A DNA stretch of 64,000 nucleotides from Microstegium vimineum (lineage: Eukaryota > Streptophyta > Magnoliopsida > Poales > Poaceae), in contig CM039141.1 of assembly GCA_022036555.1 (NCBI GenBank), forward strand, positions 6,731,773-6,795,772, written 5' to 3'. Position 1 is the stretch's first letter. Each line of letters starts with the position of its first letter. The notes under the pieces were generated by a model. It was not told the DNA's origin. It saw nothing but the letters and a program-made list of their open reading frames with translations, and ran no database searches. Positions 11,112 to 23,100 of the stretch are shown here, piece after piece. The position numbers and the translations under genes are program-made.

Positions 11112-14100
11112 ATGGCGGTCACGCGCGTCGCCGTGGCCGCCGCCCTCTCGGCGGCCCCGATCTCCTCCCGCCGCCACCGGGTGGCCCTCCCCTCCTCCTC
11201 CTGCCGCCTTCTCCCTGCGGCGGCCACCTGCTGCAACAGCCGCGCGCCGATGTCGCTGCAGGCCACAGCCGCCGCACCCTCCACCGGCGCGGTCGACGAG
11301 GAGACCCCCGCCTCCTCCCCTCCCTCAGGTGCGTGCCTCCCCCCTCTAGCATCCCCCGTATCCCTCGGATTCCAGGTTGGGCTATCGTGAAACCGCTGAG
11401 CTTGCTCGCTCGTGCAACTGACCGTGTGAGCCGCATTTGATCTGTGAGCGGTCGGAGTGGGAGCGGGCTACTAGCAACGTTGCTTATCTAAGAGCGAAGC
11501 GTGGCGAAGTGATTGGTTGTTTCGCTGACCCTGCAGATGCTAGCAAGGGGGTGGAGAACCTGGTGGTCATTGGCTCTGGACCCGCCGGTTACACTGCTGC
11601 CATCTACGCCGCCCGGGCGAACCTGAAGCCTGTCGTGTTTGAAGGGTTCCAGGTGGGCGGTGTCCCTGGCGGCCAGCTGATGACCACCACCGAGGTGGAG
11701 AATTTCCCTGGCTTCCCGGAAGGTATAACTGGGCCTGATCTCATGGACAGGTGAGACTGTTCCGATGGCGGAACCATCCGGTTTGATTTCGATAGTGTCA
11801 TGTTGGTTTTGTTACCGTGCTCACATCGTTGCCGTTGCATTGGTTAAAACCAGGATGCGCAAGCAAGCGGAACGCTGGGGCGCAGAGCTTCACCAAGAGG
11901 ATGTTGAGTTTGTGAATGTAAAGAGCAGCCCGTTTGTTATTCGTAGCAGCGACCGTGAGGTACACGCTGTCGTGCTATTCCTCATGCATGTTCGTCCTCT
12001 ATAAGTTGGTTTGGAGTTTGAATTTTCATTTTGCACAAGGTGGTGTTGTGTGTGTTATTTGTTGGGTGTTCAATGGACGGTATTAGCATAATTTAACAAT
12101 CTAATCAAAGATAAAGTCCATTGATGAAAAGCAAAAAAACATAGCAGCTTTTATATTATATTGGGGGGGGGGGGGGGGAATGTAAGAATACATGTCTACA
12201 AGAGCAAGCTTTTGAACTGTAGGTCAGTCCAGTGTTTATATGGTTTACTTGATTATAGGTCTTACACTACTGTCTGGTATGGTCTTTAGTTTTTCTGTTA
12301 CCTGTCTCTTGTTTGTAGTCTCTACAATATGTACCCATTTGATATTGCAGATTTGCAGTCACTTGGTACCCCTGTTTTTAAATATGTGACATTTAAGGCA
12401 AGCTAATTAGTTCATTTTTAACTAATTAGCTTACCCTAAACATCACATATTTAAAAACGGATGGAGTATAATGAACACAAACTATTTTAGACGTTTTCTT
12501 CTCTGCATTAATCTCAGGGAATATGTAGGTGAAATGTCATAGTATAATCATTGCAACTGGAGCTACGGCTAGGCGCCTCCGGCTGCCTCGTGAAGATGAA
12601 TTTTGGAGTAGAGGCATCAGCGCATGCGCTATATGTGATGGAGCATCACCGCTGTTCAAGGGCCAAGTTCTTGCAGTTGTTGGGGGTGGTGATGTAGCTA
12701 CAGAGGAAGCAATATATTTGACAAAATATGCTCGACATGTTCATTTACTAGTTAGAAAGGATAAGCTACGGGCATCCAAAGCTATGCAGGACAGGTAAAA
12801 TAATTTCAAGTCTTTTTCCTAGGAATGTCTATTCTGTTCACACAGGCATAGATTGCCAGCATTTATCACTTATCTTGGCATCAGCACTTATTAGGAGTAA
12901 TAGTGGATTGAATTTTCTTTATTTAGCTATGAAATATTTTTGTAACCCATAAATCATAATTATTATAGCATGGTATTATTTAGGCTAGGGCTATTGCTTT
13001 AATGCTTTCAAGTAGTGGTCTTCTAGGTGGCATTGTAAAATGCTGTATTTAGCCAATAATCTACAGTTTGTTGGATGTGAGCTAGTAAATACGGTAACTT
13101 AAGTTAGTGTTAGCTGTTTGCCAATTTAAATACTAAAAATCATAGTTAGCTGAGTAATATAGATCCTGCAGACCTGTCATGTTTGGGAACTTAGATTAGA
13201 TTTAGTTATTATGTTCTTTGAAGGACGTGAGCTCCTCTCCCATCACATGAAATATTAATGAGGTAAACTTCCAATTCCCTGGATGTTTGGTTAACAGGTT
13301 GATTATGGCGAATGTTTCAGAGTACTCAACAGCCCCAACATAACAGTACATTTCAATACAGAAGCCATGGATGTTGTTAGCAATGACAAAGGGCAGATGT
13401 CTGGCATTCATCTGAAGAGAAGAGATACAGGAGAAGAATCAGTTCTTCAGGTGAAAGGTCTATTTTATGGCATAGGACATACTCCAAACAGTCAGCTGTT
13501 GCAAGGCCAAATCGAACTGGACAGTGCTGGCTATATTTTAGTTAAAGAGGGCTCAGCCAAAACTTCAGTTGATGGTGTATTTGCTGCTGGTGATGTTCAG
13601 GTAACTCCACCGGCGCTACCTTCTGTATGGAACTTCTGCATGGTTTGCAATGTATCTTATTTTCCGAAGCTTCATTCACCAGCATGTTATGTTTTTGTTA
13701 TCTCACGTAACATATCATTTGTTGATGTCTTAAGAAGGAAACTGCTGCAGCTAAGTATAAAATGCAGTATATGTTGTGCTACGTATACATTTGAGAAATT
13801 GAGATATTCCTATGGCCACTTTAGTTTTTATAGTTCTCCAGTGTGTACCTGCAGGATCATGAATGGAGACAAGCTATTACCGCAGCTGGATCTGGATGCA
13901 TAGCTGCTTTGTCAGTTGAAAGATACTTAGTTTCCAATGATCTTCTTGTTGAATTTCACCAGGTAGTCCTTTTTCCTCACAGTATGTTTCTGTAAGACAT
14001 CTGGTGCACATACCAATTTTGTTTTGTCTTGAACATTATTATAATGGAAGATGACTGCTATCTTAGATTACTGAACCCAAAGTATCATGAACACCTGCAA

Positions 14101-16672
14101 TCATTTGCTTTTGTTATTTTTCCTGGCATTTCTAGTTTCTGGGTCGTCACATATCAGCATTGCCATGACTTGTAACCACATTGGATTTTTTCATACATGA
14201 AAATTTGAGCCTAGGCTTTCATCACATCTTATATAGCATGGTTAATTCACTTTAATTATCTTTTGCTGGCTATTTTCTAAAGTAGCCCCAATCAAGTTTA
14301 CAAGGTACTTTTCTTTCTCATAATTTTAATTGAACTGCAGTCTGTTCAAGAAGAAACAAAGAAGGATATTACAGATAAAGATGTTGAAATGGGCTTTGAC
14401 ATTTCTCACAGAAAACACAAGGGGCAGGTATTTATGCATAGATTGGCCCATATGATGAAAATGTTAATTTGAAAACTGACACTGAGCTTTCTTCCTTTGC
14501 AGTATGCACTCCGCAAGCTATACCATGAGAGTCCACGACTCATTTGTGTTCTATACACTTCTCCTACATGTGGTCCTTGCAGAACCTTAAAACCAATTTT
14601 GAACAAGGTTAGTTCCTGAAGTTGAAACTGAACATTGAACATCATCTCACTCTATATAAATTTCCTTTGATAAACCTCTATTTTTGAACTATATAACTAG
14701 AAATCTGTTCCTGAAGTTGAAACTGAACATTGAACATCATCTCATTCTATATAAATTACAAGAATCTATTTTTGAACTCCATAGCTCTAAATCTAGAAAT
14801 ATCAATTCAGCACCCTTGTTTCTCCTGACAATTTGGCATTTATAGTGTCTGTCCAGTTCTCGTGATTTTGATCTGCTAGAGGCATGTTGCCATGTTGGAG
14901 GCTTGAATACCAAAACCTGAAATAATGGCTAAGCAAGCAATGTATTAATTCAAGGTCCTGAAACTTTGTATCTGATTGGTCTAATTTAAGGGCTCATATA
15001 TTCTTTTCAAAGCAACCTACCAATCAACCCTAAAGCACCTCCCCTTTCTCTTTACATGATAATAGGATACATACAACTTGGGTGTTAAAATGAAATCAAC
15101 ATTAGCTTCACAATTGTGCGTGGCACGGCAACTAGCAGACACATGCTGCTATTGTGATGCAAAATTTCCATTTTATGGTCTGTGTGTATCTTGGTGTAGG
15201 TTGCTTGTTTTATTAGTTGCTAGTAATTGCTAATGATAGTTTATCTTGCAGGTTTTATTAGTTGCTAGTAATTGCTAATGATAGTTTATCTTGCAGGTCA
15301 TAGATGAGTACAGTGAGTTTGTTCATCTTGTTGAAATTGACATTGAGGAGGATCCTGAAATAGCAGAAGCTGCAGACATCATGGGAACACCTTGTGTTCA
15401 ATTCTTTAAGAACAAAGAAATGCTTAGGTTTGTTATCTGTACTTTAGAACAAAGGCTTTTCAGCCCAGCTTATATTGAAATCTTAACAGAGGTCTTGCTG
15501 GGGTTACCAGCTTACAGACTAAGCACTTTAAACCCTCCACAAACTCCTCCTAATCCCGCCAGCAGAAAAGTAACACAAAACAACCAAAAGTAACGAGCTC
15601 GAACGATAGGACCTATACAGAACCCAAAGTTCACATAACAAGAACGAGAAGAAAGACCTTCATTAGACACATTTCACCAGCTTGACAGCCCTTCCTTCAA
15701 CTTCAGCTCTTCCATCCTGCTCCAGTCCTCCTTAGACAGCTTGGTCCACTGCTTTAGAAAACTAAGGGATTCGTAAGCTACCTGTTTAGGAGATTTAACA
15801 ATGACATTTGGAAACACAATGCCATTTATAGTTTTCCATAAAGCCCATCATACACTCTCTATGATCCACCGCAACATATTGTTTCTACTCCCTCCAGCAG
15901 TCCCTAAGCAATTCTCTTGAAAGGTCTTGATCGAAGTTGGAGATTTAGACCAACCCATTTTACCATCGCTATAGGGCATTGAAACAACAAATGATCCAGT
16001 GTTTCTTCCTTGCCACAGTATTTGCAGACTTTAGATCCATCCCAATTCCTCTTCCTGAGCTGTTGTGCGGTTTGGATTCTCTCATGCCAGGCCATCCACA
16101 CAAAAAATCTGAACTTTTAAGGGTATCTTTGACTTCCAGATCTCCATCATCCTCACATCAGCCACCACACTGAAGGTTATATATCTGTACATGCTTCTAG
16201 ATGTAAACTTCCCAGAGTTCTCTAACTTCCAGACTACCTGTACATGCTTCTAGATGTAAACTTCCCAGAGTTCACTTACTTCCAGACTACCTTATCATCT
16301 TCATCATTCAGGTTAATACCAGATAGCTGAATGAACTTGCAAACCGAAGGCACGTCTTGACTAAATATTGCAGAAGTTGGTGTATGTGTATTTTATCGTT
16401 CTTGGCCAAACCTTGCTGCTAGATGCAAAAAAGAGGGAGCACGCATGTTTTTTTTTTAAAAAAAAAAAATTGTGTTAACCAGAGGCATGCAATTGAACTC
16501 TAACTTTGAACTTTGCTGCTTGCCAGTGATGACGAACTCATGGCGCGAGTTCGGTATTATGATGTCTTAGTTACACCCTTATCTTATCTTTTGTTATCTT
16601 GGAACATGCAGAACTGTATCTGGTGTGAAAAGGAAGAAGGAATATCGGGACTTTATCGAGGCAAACAAATGA
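11112..16672 (+). CDS. NTRC: NADPH-dependent thioredoxin reductase C (NTRC), plastid
   Basis: NTRC fuses an NADPH-thioredoxin reductase to a thioredoxin. In chloroplasts it reduces 2-Cys peroxiredoxins and other targets using NADPH. Ten exons join in frame to 524 residues, the usual family length: 11112-11328, 11537-11750, 11854-11959, 12529-12794, 13321-13600, 13855-13962, 14341-14427, 14503-14607, 15297-15427, 16612-16672. The Ala/Ser/Arg-rich first ~70 residues are a transit peptide. The FAD site is VIGSGPAGYTAA, the reductase redox motif is CAICDG, the NADPH-binding loop is VVGGGDVATEEA, and the second FAD motif is GVFAAGDVQ. The thioredoxin site is CGPC in TSPTCGPCRTLKP (exon 8). All active cysteines are present and no frame break was found, so the gene looks functional. 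Introns carry a 98-bp Stowaway element, a duplicated acceptor and an antisense LINE fragment. Confidence 0.97.
12163..12178. repeat. Poly-G tract in NTRC intron 3
   Basis: An uninterrupted run of about 16 G follows an AT-rich stretch in intron 3. It is a low-complexity tract whose length is likely to be unreliable in any assembly. Confidence 0.8.
12367..12468. mobile_element. Stowaway-like hairpin MITE in NTRC intron 3
   Basis: Element 12369-12466 (98 bp) is an almost perfect hairpin: ttttaaatatgtgac pairs with a complementary arm ending ttaaaaacggatggag. It is flanked by TA dinucleotides at 12367-12368 and 12467-12468. The terminal ctgttttt/aaaacggatggag pattern and TA target are typical of Stowaway (Tc1/mariner) elements. 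Confidence 0.75.
15207..15296 (+). repeat. Perfect 45-bp tandem duplication of the exon 9 acceptor in NTRC
   Basis: Positions 15207-15251 and 15252-15296 are identical 45-bp copies, each starting gttttattag and ending tatcttgcag. Both copies therefore carry a complete polypyrimidine/AG acceptor. The second is the true junction before GTC ATA GAT GAG. The first would add 45 nt whose frame hits a TAA after eight codons. Confidence 0.95.
15448..16330 (-). mobile_element. 5'-truncated LINE fragment in NTRC intron 9
   Basis: On the minus strand, positions 16101-15904 encode a piece of the zinc-binding region found at the end of plant LINE reverse transcriptases (WMAWHERIQTAQQLRKRNWD, then CKYCGKEETLDHLLFQCP). 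The coding piece is followed towards lower coordinates by a non-coding tail, the order expected for a 5'-truncated non-LTR retrotransposon lying antisense to NTRC. An imperfect ~60-bp tandem repeat (tgtacatgcttctagatgta twice) lies at about 16186-16300. Outer limits are approximate. Confidence 0.7.
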
Positions 16673-17658
16673 GTTGAGCACGCAGTACACGCCCTCCAAA
16701 AGGTATTTGAAGTGCAGTGGTTATTTTGGCCCTATTTTGACGCCACCCCTGGTGGCCAATTTTTGGTCAGATTTTAAGATGAGGCTGGTGTAATGCAATG
16801 CCAAAGGAAACTAGCCGATCGCTCATATTGGATTATACAGCTCAAAATATATTCTTTGATGTGTACAACATACATGGAGTTGACTACCACTTCTGATCAT
16901 GATCATTGTCTCGATACTGTCACTGTGCAAACTAATTCCACGGATAATCATCCATTAATCTTCAGTATATACTCGGCAATGCTGAATCTGTTTTAATCAC
17001 AAGGAAGCGACTGAACATACTCTACAAAATTTACCAGTCACCAGCCGGTATATGTGTGGAAGCCTATCTGGTCGCTGCAAAATTTACCAGTCACCAGCGC
17101 TCCATCTAAACAGCAGCCTCTCCTGCTGCCATGGCAACTGTTTCGCCTTCTAATCGCCCGCCGGACTGCCTGACTCTACCAGGCTACCACTTCGCCGCCG
17201 CTCTCCGTGCCCGGCGGTGGCGGCCGGCGGGCCGCCGCCGCGGGAAACCCTTGGTCGCTTCCAGAAGCCACCCGGGCTCCACCTGTCGCCAGAGACGAGT
17301 CAGCACACCACGCGTCAGGCCACAGCCGACATGGAAACAAAACCAGCGCACGGATATAGGCGAGGCGACCCGCCTGCTTCCCGCAGACAGATCCTTCCTT
17401 TATCCGCCACCCAAATCCGGCGAACCGCCCGCTCCGCCGCGCCAGCCAATCCCCACCTCAGATAACACCCCGGCGCCCGCGGCCCCGGCCCCACCCGCCC
17501 GCCTGCCGAGGGGAAATAACAAACAAAGCCCGCACATCCACACGCCACCGCCACCGCCGCACGAAGCGAGCAAGCCGAAAAGGCGCAGGCGAAGCCAGCG
17601 GGGAGAGAAAACGGGCGGGATCCACACGCGCGCCGCGGCGGCGTCGTCCGCCGCGGCA
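16673..17658. other. Spacer between NTRC and the phospholipase gene
   Basis: The left part is the NTRC 3' flank. A short direct repeat (caaaatttaccagtcaccag) occurs at about 17024 and 17078. From 17130 on, the sequence is GC-rich and stays open in the frame of the downstream phospholipase gene, discussed there. Confidence 0.5.
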
Positions 17659-18558
17659 ATGGAGGTCACCTCCTCCTCCTCCTCGTCGCCGTCAGCGCCG
17701 CCGCCGGGATCCTCGAAGTCGGCGCTTCGGCTCAACCCCGCGGCCGTCCTCCTCCGCCGCCTGCCGACCCCGACCCCGACTTCGGCGACGCCCGTCACCG
17801 CGTCGGCGCCCCCCGAGCGCCCGTCCAACCCGCTCGCCGCCTTCCTCTCCTCCCTCCTCCCCTTCTGGCGCGAGCGGCAGCGAGGGGCGCCGAAACAGCC
17901 GTCCCACCCCGCCGCTGCGGCGCAGAGGGCGGCCGAGCAGGAGGCGGAGGCGGAGGCGCGACAGCTAGTGGGATGCGCGGTGCCGCTGTTCCGGCCGTAC
18001 GTGGCGCAGCTGCCGTGGCACGGCGGCCCGCGGGCGTGGCTGTCGAAGCTGTTCCCGCGCTACGGCCACTACTGCGGGCCCAACTGGTCCAGCGGCAAGG
18101 AGGCCGGCTCCGTGCTGTGGGACCGCCGCCCCGTCGACCACCTCGACTTCTGCTGCTACTGCCATGACATGGCCTACGACACCCACGACCAGGCCCAGCT
18201 CCTCCGCGCCGACCTCGCCTTCCTCCGCTGCCTCGAGAGCAGCCGCCGCACGCCCGCGCGCGACGGCATCGCCGCCGCCGTCATCTACCGCGCCATGTGC
18301 ATCTTCGGTGAGCCCAATTCTCCGTTGCCAATTTTGCTGCCGTAGCCTGAAACCTAGTATATCGATCGATTGAGTGATTTGGTGGGATAATGCGGGTGTG
18401 CGGTGCTTTCAGGACTGAAGACGATCCTGATCCCGTACCGGACGAACCTCGTGCGGCTGCAGAAGGGGCCCAACTACGCGGGTTTCTTCGCCGATTTCGT
18501 GAAGAGGGTCGCGTCGTCGTCGGGCAGGCCGACCGGCGGCGAGAAGCAGAGGCTGTGA
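17659..18558 (+). CDS. Phospholipase A2-like protein
   Basis: Two exons, 17659-18307 and 18413-18558, give 264 residues. The region of about residues 130-190 has the phospholipase A2 layout: a calcium-loop-like YGHYCGPNWSSG, then DHLDFCCYCHDMAYDTHDQ with the catalytic His-Asp pair after the paired cysteines. These enzymes hydrolyse the sn-2 ester of phospholipids in a calcium-dependent way. The classical secreted motif is CCxxHDxC; here the last cysteine is replaced (HDMAY). The N-terminal 100 residues are low-complexity Ser/Pro/Ala sequence, not a clean signal peptide. I chose ATG 17659 because homologous proteins start near it, but the frame is open upstream to an ATG at 17131, which would add 176 residues of Arg/Pro-rich sequence. 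Activity is inferred only. Confidence 0.85.
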
Positions 18559-20124
18559 ACGAATTTGCTTGCCTGGTCCTGCTACATGTAAGGTGGTAGA
18601 TCGACCCGAGTTGATTAAAGAATGAGATCATAGTAATTGTCTATATAGCTAGCTTGAATTTTTTTTATCCACGAAATATGGTCAGGGAGACTGTGTCAAC
18701 CTGTGTATTTGGGGATCCCGTGTATTTGGGGGTAATTGTCTCAACTGATGAGAAACTTGGGGTTTCTACTGTGAATATATAGCTCAAATGTGGTGCCCTT
18801 GGTTGAAATTGAAAAGATCAGGGTAATACTCCTGTGTATTTGGGGGTAATTATGCTCTGCTGCATTTCTGTCTTCGATTGATCTTCATATATCTGGTATC
18901 TATCTGCCTGTCTGGAGTCTGGACACAAGGACACCTGACTAGTGTTGACAGTGGAGAGTATAGCTATTAGCAAATGTGACGCCCATGATTTCATATAGAG
19001 TAAGTGGATATGCTAGCAAATGTGGTGATGCCCTTGGTTTAAAAGAAAGCTTGAGCATGAGGGCCAAATCTAGAGATGAAAAATGCCGAATTTCATGCAG
19101 ACCACCCACTTCAATCCTGTGCAGTAGTGATGTTTCAGGCTGGACAGAAACTTGTGCAACTTAACATGATAGCTGAATCGCCCGCATTTGCAGCTCATCA
19201 ACGTCTTCCAGTAGCTACCATCCATCGCTTAAATCATTTCACACGACGGAGGCTGGCGCCGCAGCCAACCTGCTGGTTCCCGGAGGAGCTGTATGGCGTG
19301 GTGGAGACCGGGTGCGGTGTCGGATCTCCTGTGCTGCGTGCGTTAATGGATTCGGAGACGGTCCACACGACCACACAAACTTGACACGCGCGACGCCGGC
19401 CCGTTCGATTGCCGGTTCCAGCGCTGCTGGCCATCCATCGCAGTGTTTCACGGTCACAAGCGGCAGCAACGGCAGCGCCAGTTTAAGCCAGGCGAACTTA
19501 TTTGGGAAACGCTTATCAGATAAGCTGCATAAATAGGGTAAAAGCAGCTGTCAAAATAAGCTGATCTGAGGTAGCTTCTGTTTTTTATACAAATGAGAGC
19601 TGTGGGAATAAGCGTGGTCAGAATAAGCTGCTGAAAAACTTTGTGTTTGGTTATTCATTCTAGCTTATTTTAACTATAAGCAGCTTATAAGCTGTACCAA
19701 ACAGAGCCATATAGTAAAAGCGATGGTCAAAATAAGCTGGTCTGATCCAGCTTCTACTTTTTAGTGTAAAAATGAGTGCTGTGGAAATAAGCGTGATCAG
19801 AATAAGTTGCTGAAAAGCATGATGTTTAACTGTTAATTCCAACTTATTTTGGCCATAAACAGCTTATAAACCGTACCAATCTGCAGCCCGCCAGACGAAT
19901 GGTCAAAAACGGGCAAACGGCAGCAGCGCAAGTCAGCTCAGGTTTGAAATTTTGCCGCCCCCGCCCCTCCGCAGCTCAGCTCATCTCCTTCCGCGCCGCT
20001 CCTCGCTACCCCCCGCCGTGGGGGCTGCAGATTCCGGGGGTTCCTGTGCGTTTCTCGCATTGGGAACAAGACAACAGGACAGCGCTTGGCGGGATTCCGC
20101 CGCGACCGGACCGCTCTCTCCAGG
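18559..20124. other. Spacer with short repeats, then F-box gene leader
   Basis: The phrase tgtgtatttggggg recurs at about 18700, 18720 and 18833, suggesting small local duplications. No protein-like frame is seen. A pair of about 165-bp repeats lies at 19543-19883. The last 200 bases become GC-rich and form the leader of the F-box gene. Confidence 0.5.
19543..19883. repeat. Two tandem ~165-bp repeats with agcttataagctg-type inverted ends
   Basis: About 19543-19709 and 19711-19883 share the same order of motifs: gtcaaaataagctg, tgatc/tgagg plus agcttct, gtgg(g/a)aataagcgtg, cagaataag, then cttataa.c.gtaccaa. The copies are clearly diverged. Each has agctta/taagct words in both orientations, as in non-autonomous MITE families of grasses. 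I cannot define target duplications. Confidence 0.65.
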
Positions 20125-23100
20125 ATGGCGTCGCCGGCGACGGAGGCCGAGCTCACACGGAGCACCACCACCATCGACTCCCTCCCGGTTGAGATCCTCA
20201 CAGAGGTCCTGCTCCGCGTCCCGACGCCGGCCGCCCTCGTCCACGCGGCGGCCGCCTCAAGGAGCTGGCGCCGCGCCATCGCCACCCCCGAGTTCCTCCA
20301 CCGCTACCGCAAGCGCCACAAGTCATCGCCCTTCCTGGGACTCTACGTCCCGCGCCAGCTCGCCGTGCCCCCCTCGTTCCAAATGCCGGATTGGATCCGC
20401 TTGGCCGACGACGGCGCCCGCGACCTCAAGGACGCCGCAGTCAGGGCCTTCCACTTCGGCGAGATCCGCAGGTAGGGGTGGAAGTGGTATGGATAATTCT
20501 CCACTCCGATCCGTTCCAAATTCGATTTTTAAAAATATGGAGAAGTGTTTTCAATATCCGTGCGGATATGGATAATCCGTATCCGATTTTATGCGGATGT
20601 GGTGTAGGATATGGGATCGGCGAAATCCGACATATATGGATTATCCGATAATTGAACGCGGATTATCCGACACGTATAATAGGATATCCGATTTTTTTAA
20701 GAAGCACGAGCGGCAAGATTAGAAATCAGCCTAACCCATATAGCCCATGAGAGCTAGTTAACTATATTATATATGCTAATTTAAGTATATTTTCACAAAA
20801 CATGGAAGGGTAATCCTAGTGATTGTCTATTTCTATACGTGTATTAATTATTTAGTTGTATGCGTGAATGATATTTGTAGATTAATTTCTAAAAATATTT
20901 TGTGAGCTCTAAAATAGACGTGGTGGATTGATATTTGATGGTGATTATTTCGTGTTATATTGCCGCATTAAGAATTAAGACTTTTGTTAACGAATTATTC
21001 CTTCAAATAAAAAACAACACAAAAGCATATATTATCCGACTTAGAAAAATCCGCTTCCGCTCCAACACCGATCCGAATCCGTACCATTTCTGACATCCTA
21101 AAAAAATCCGTATTCACATCCGAAACCGCATAATATCTGCTCCGCTCCGAATCCGATAAAAAAAATAGGATTAGGATATGGGGAAGCTATTATCCGCTAT
21201 CCCTATCCGCAGGTATCGGGACCATCGCCTCCACGACGCCGTGGACGATGATGCCTTCATCCTCGGCCTTCTCGCGGTCCATCCGGATTGCCGCCTCCTC
21301 GACTGCCACAACAGCCGCCTCCTGCTCACCAGAGGCGACGAGGCCCTGGAGGTGCGCAGCCCGTTGGCCCGCGAGAGCATCCTGCTACCCTTTCCACCAT
21401 ATCCGGTTCACCCGGATTGGTTGGAAGCGTGCTTGCTGCAAGGCAATGACGAAGCAGCGGCGGCGTCGTTCCGAGTGGTTTTCTGCAGCATCGTCGCGAG
21501 GGCCGCAACCGGCAGGCTCGCGCTGTCGAGTACGACTCCAGCAGGAAGAGCTGGCAGGATCACCCCTGGTACACTCTAAAAGGCAACATTGAGGGGACGC
21601 CAGAAGAGATGATGCACGCCGGCCACCGGATATTTTGCACATACACGGGTCGGATGCAAGCAGCACTCTTGCTGGACACAAGCAACATGCAGTTTTCGGT
21701 TCTTCCCCTTCCAAGTTACAAAAACTTCTATATAGGGGAGATAGAGGACAATGCATGTTGTTTTGTTGAATCTGATGGCTGCGTAGACGAAAGACTTAGA
21801 GTGTGGCAGCTGGACGAGGAGAGGTTAGACTGGGACCTCAAGAAGGATGTCAAAATGGATCAGGTGCTTGGTGAGCAGGTTGGGAACTATTGCCCCCGCG
21901 CGATCAGCAATGGGATAGCTCTTTTGTGCTCGACATACACGCACCACCACCATCATTTTGTTGTCGACCTGAACACCTGCAAGATGAAGGAGAAGTTCGA
22001 GTTCCATGGCCTGTCTGCTTACCTTATGCACATGCCATGGCCACCTACCTTTTCTGGTCCTACGGCTAATGGTGAGCAATCCCATACCTTCGATATCGAT
22101 AGGTGCTCTAGAAAAATAAAGTGTTACTCTTGATTGATGCTCATAATGTCAATGTTGTATATGAAGCACAAAATCATGTTTATGCAGCGATGAGTCCTGG
22201 AAGTAGCGAGGGCAGAAACAATGAAAATCAACATGAATTAAGAGATGGGGCGGCTGATGGTGCGTGGATATCTAATGAACCACAATATTTGGATATTCCA
22301 TCAAATGAACCACTATATTGGGATATTCAAGACCCTTCTACAACTGCATCAACACCAGCCGCAGCAGAACAGTGCTCTGGAAAGGACAAAAACTATGTCC
22401 CAAATGACTATGTGGTATAATCTTTTACTCATTTACTGGAATCTCCACCACAATGGTTCTGACTAGTTGCAATATTTTTTTAGCTAAATCATGTTTGACT
22501 ATTCGTTGGTTAACATCTTGTTTGGAGTATGTAGAAGTTACGGTAATGCACTTCCCACTTCTCGCGCCTAGTTGTTAGCTTGGTTGTTATCAGTCGCCAG
22601 TTAGCACTTGTGTACATCAGATTAGTTGCAGCAGTACATGTAGGCAGCTAGCTGGCCGAGCATATTAGCTCCATGGCCTGTGGCCAGGCTAGATGACCGC
22701 TTCAAGCTGATCTTGGAGTGAGTAATGCAGTCGGCACATGTGTTAGTGCCTTAGAATAGGAAGTGTGTTTGATTCTCCTCCTACCACACACCCCAAAAGA
22801 TCTGTTACCTGGGTTGTATTAATAAGAGGAGAGCAATTGTTTACAATAATTCAGTTTGTGCCATCAGCGTGACCTGCATTAGACGATTAAGTCTGAACTG
22901 CTTGCCACCCCGATTTACACGGCTTGTTTGTTTTATATATTATAAAAAGAGCAATAAACGAGACGTGAACCATGTGGGCAGCATAGCCAGAATTTTTCCT
23001 TGCTCTTTTGTGCACGTTGGCCAAAGCACAGGAAGAGAGAGAGGGGGACAGGTACCTTGTGTGTGTTTGACTGTTCGTTAACTTGTGCGTGTGTGTTTGT

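Noticed and set aside
12163..12178. Poly-G run as a functional quadruplex
   Set aside because: A single uninterrupted G run in an intron is better explained as a slippage tract, and its length is uncertain.
15904..16101. Minus-strand zinc-binding peptide as a host zinc-finger gene
   Set aside because: The HERIQTAQQL...CKYCGKEETLDHLLFQC pattern is that of LINE reverse-transcriptase tails, with no exon structure of its own.
21178..21579. The reading frame from 21178 as a separate protein start
   Set aside because: The ATG lies within the right end of the hAT element; codons from 21213 on continue the F-box protein after splicing.
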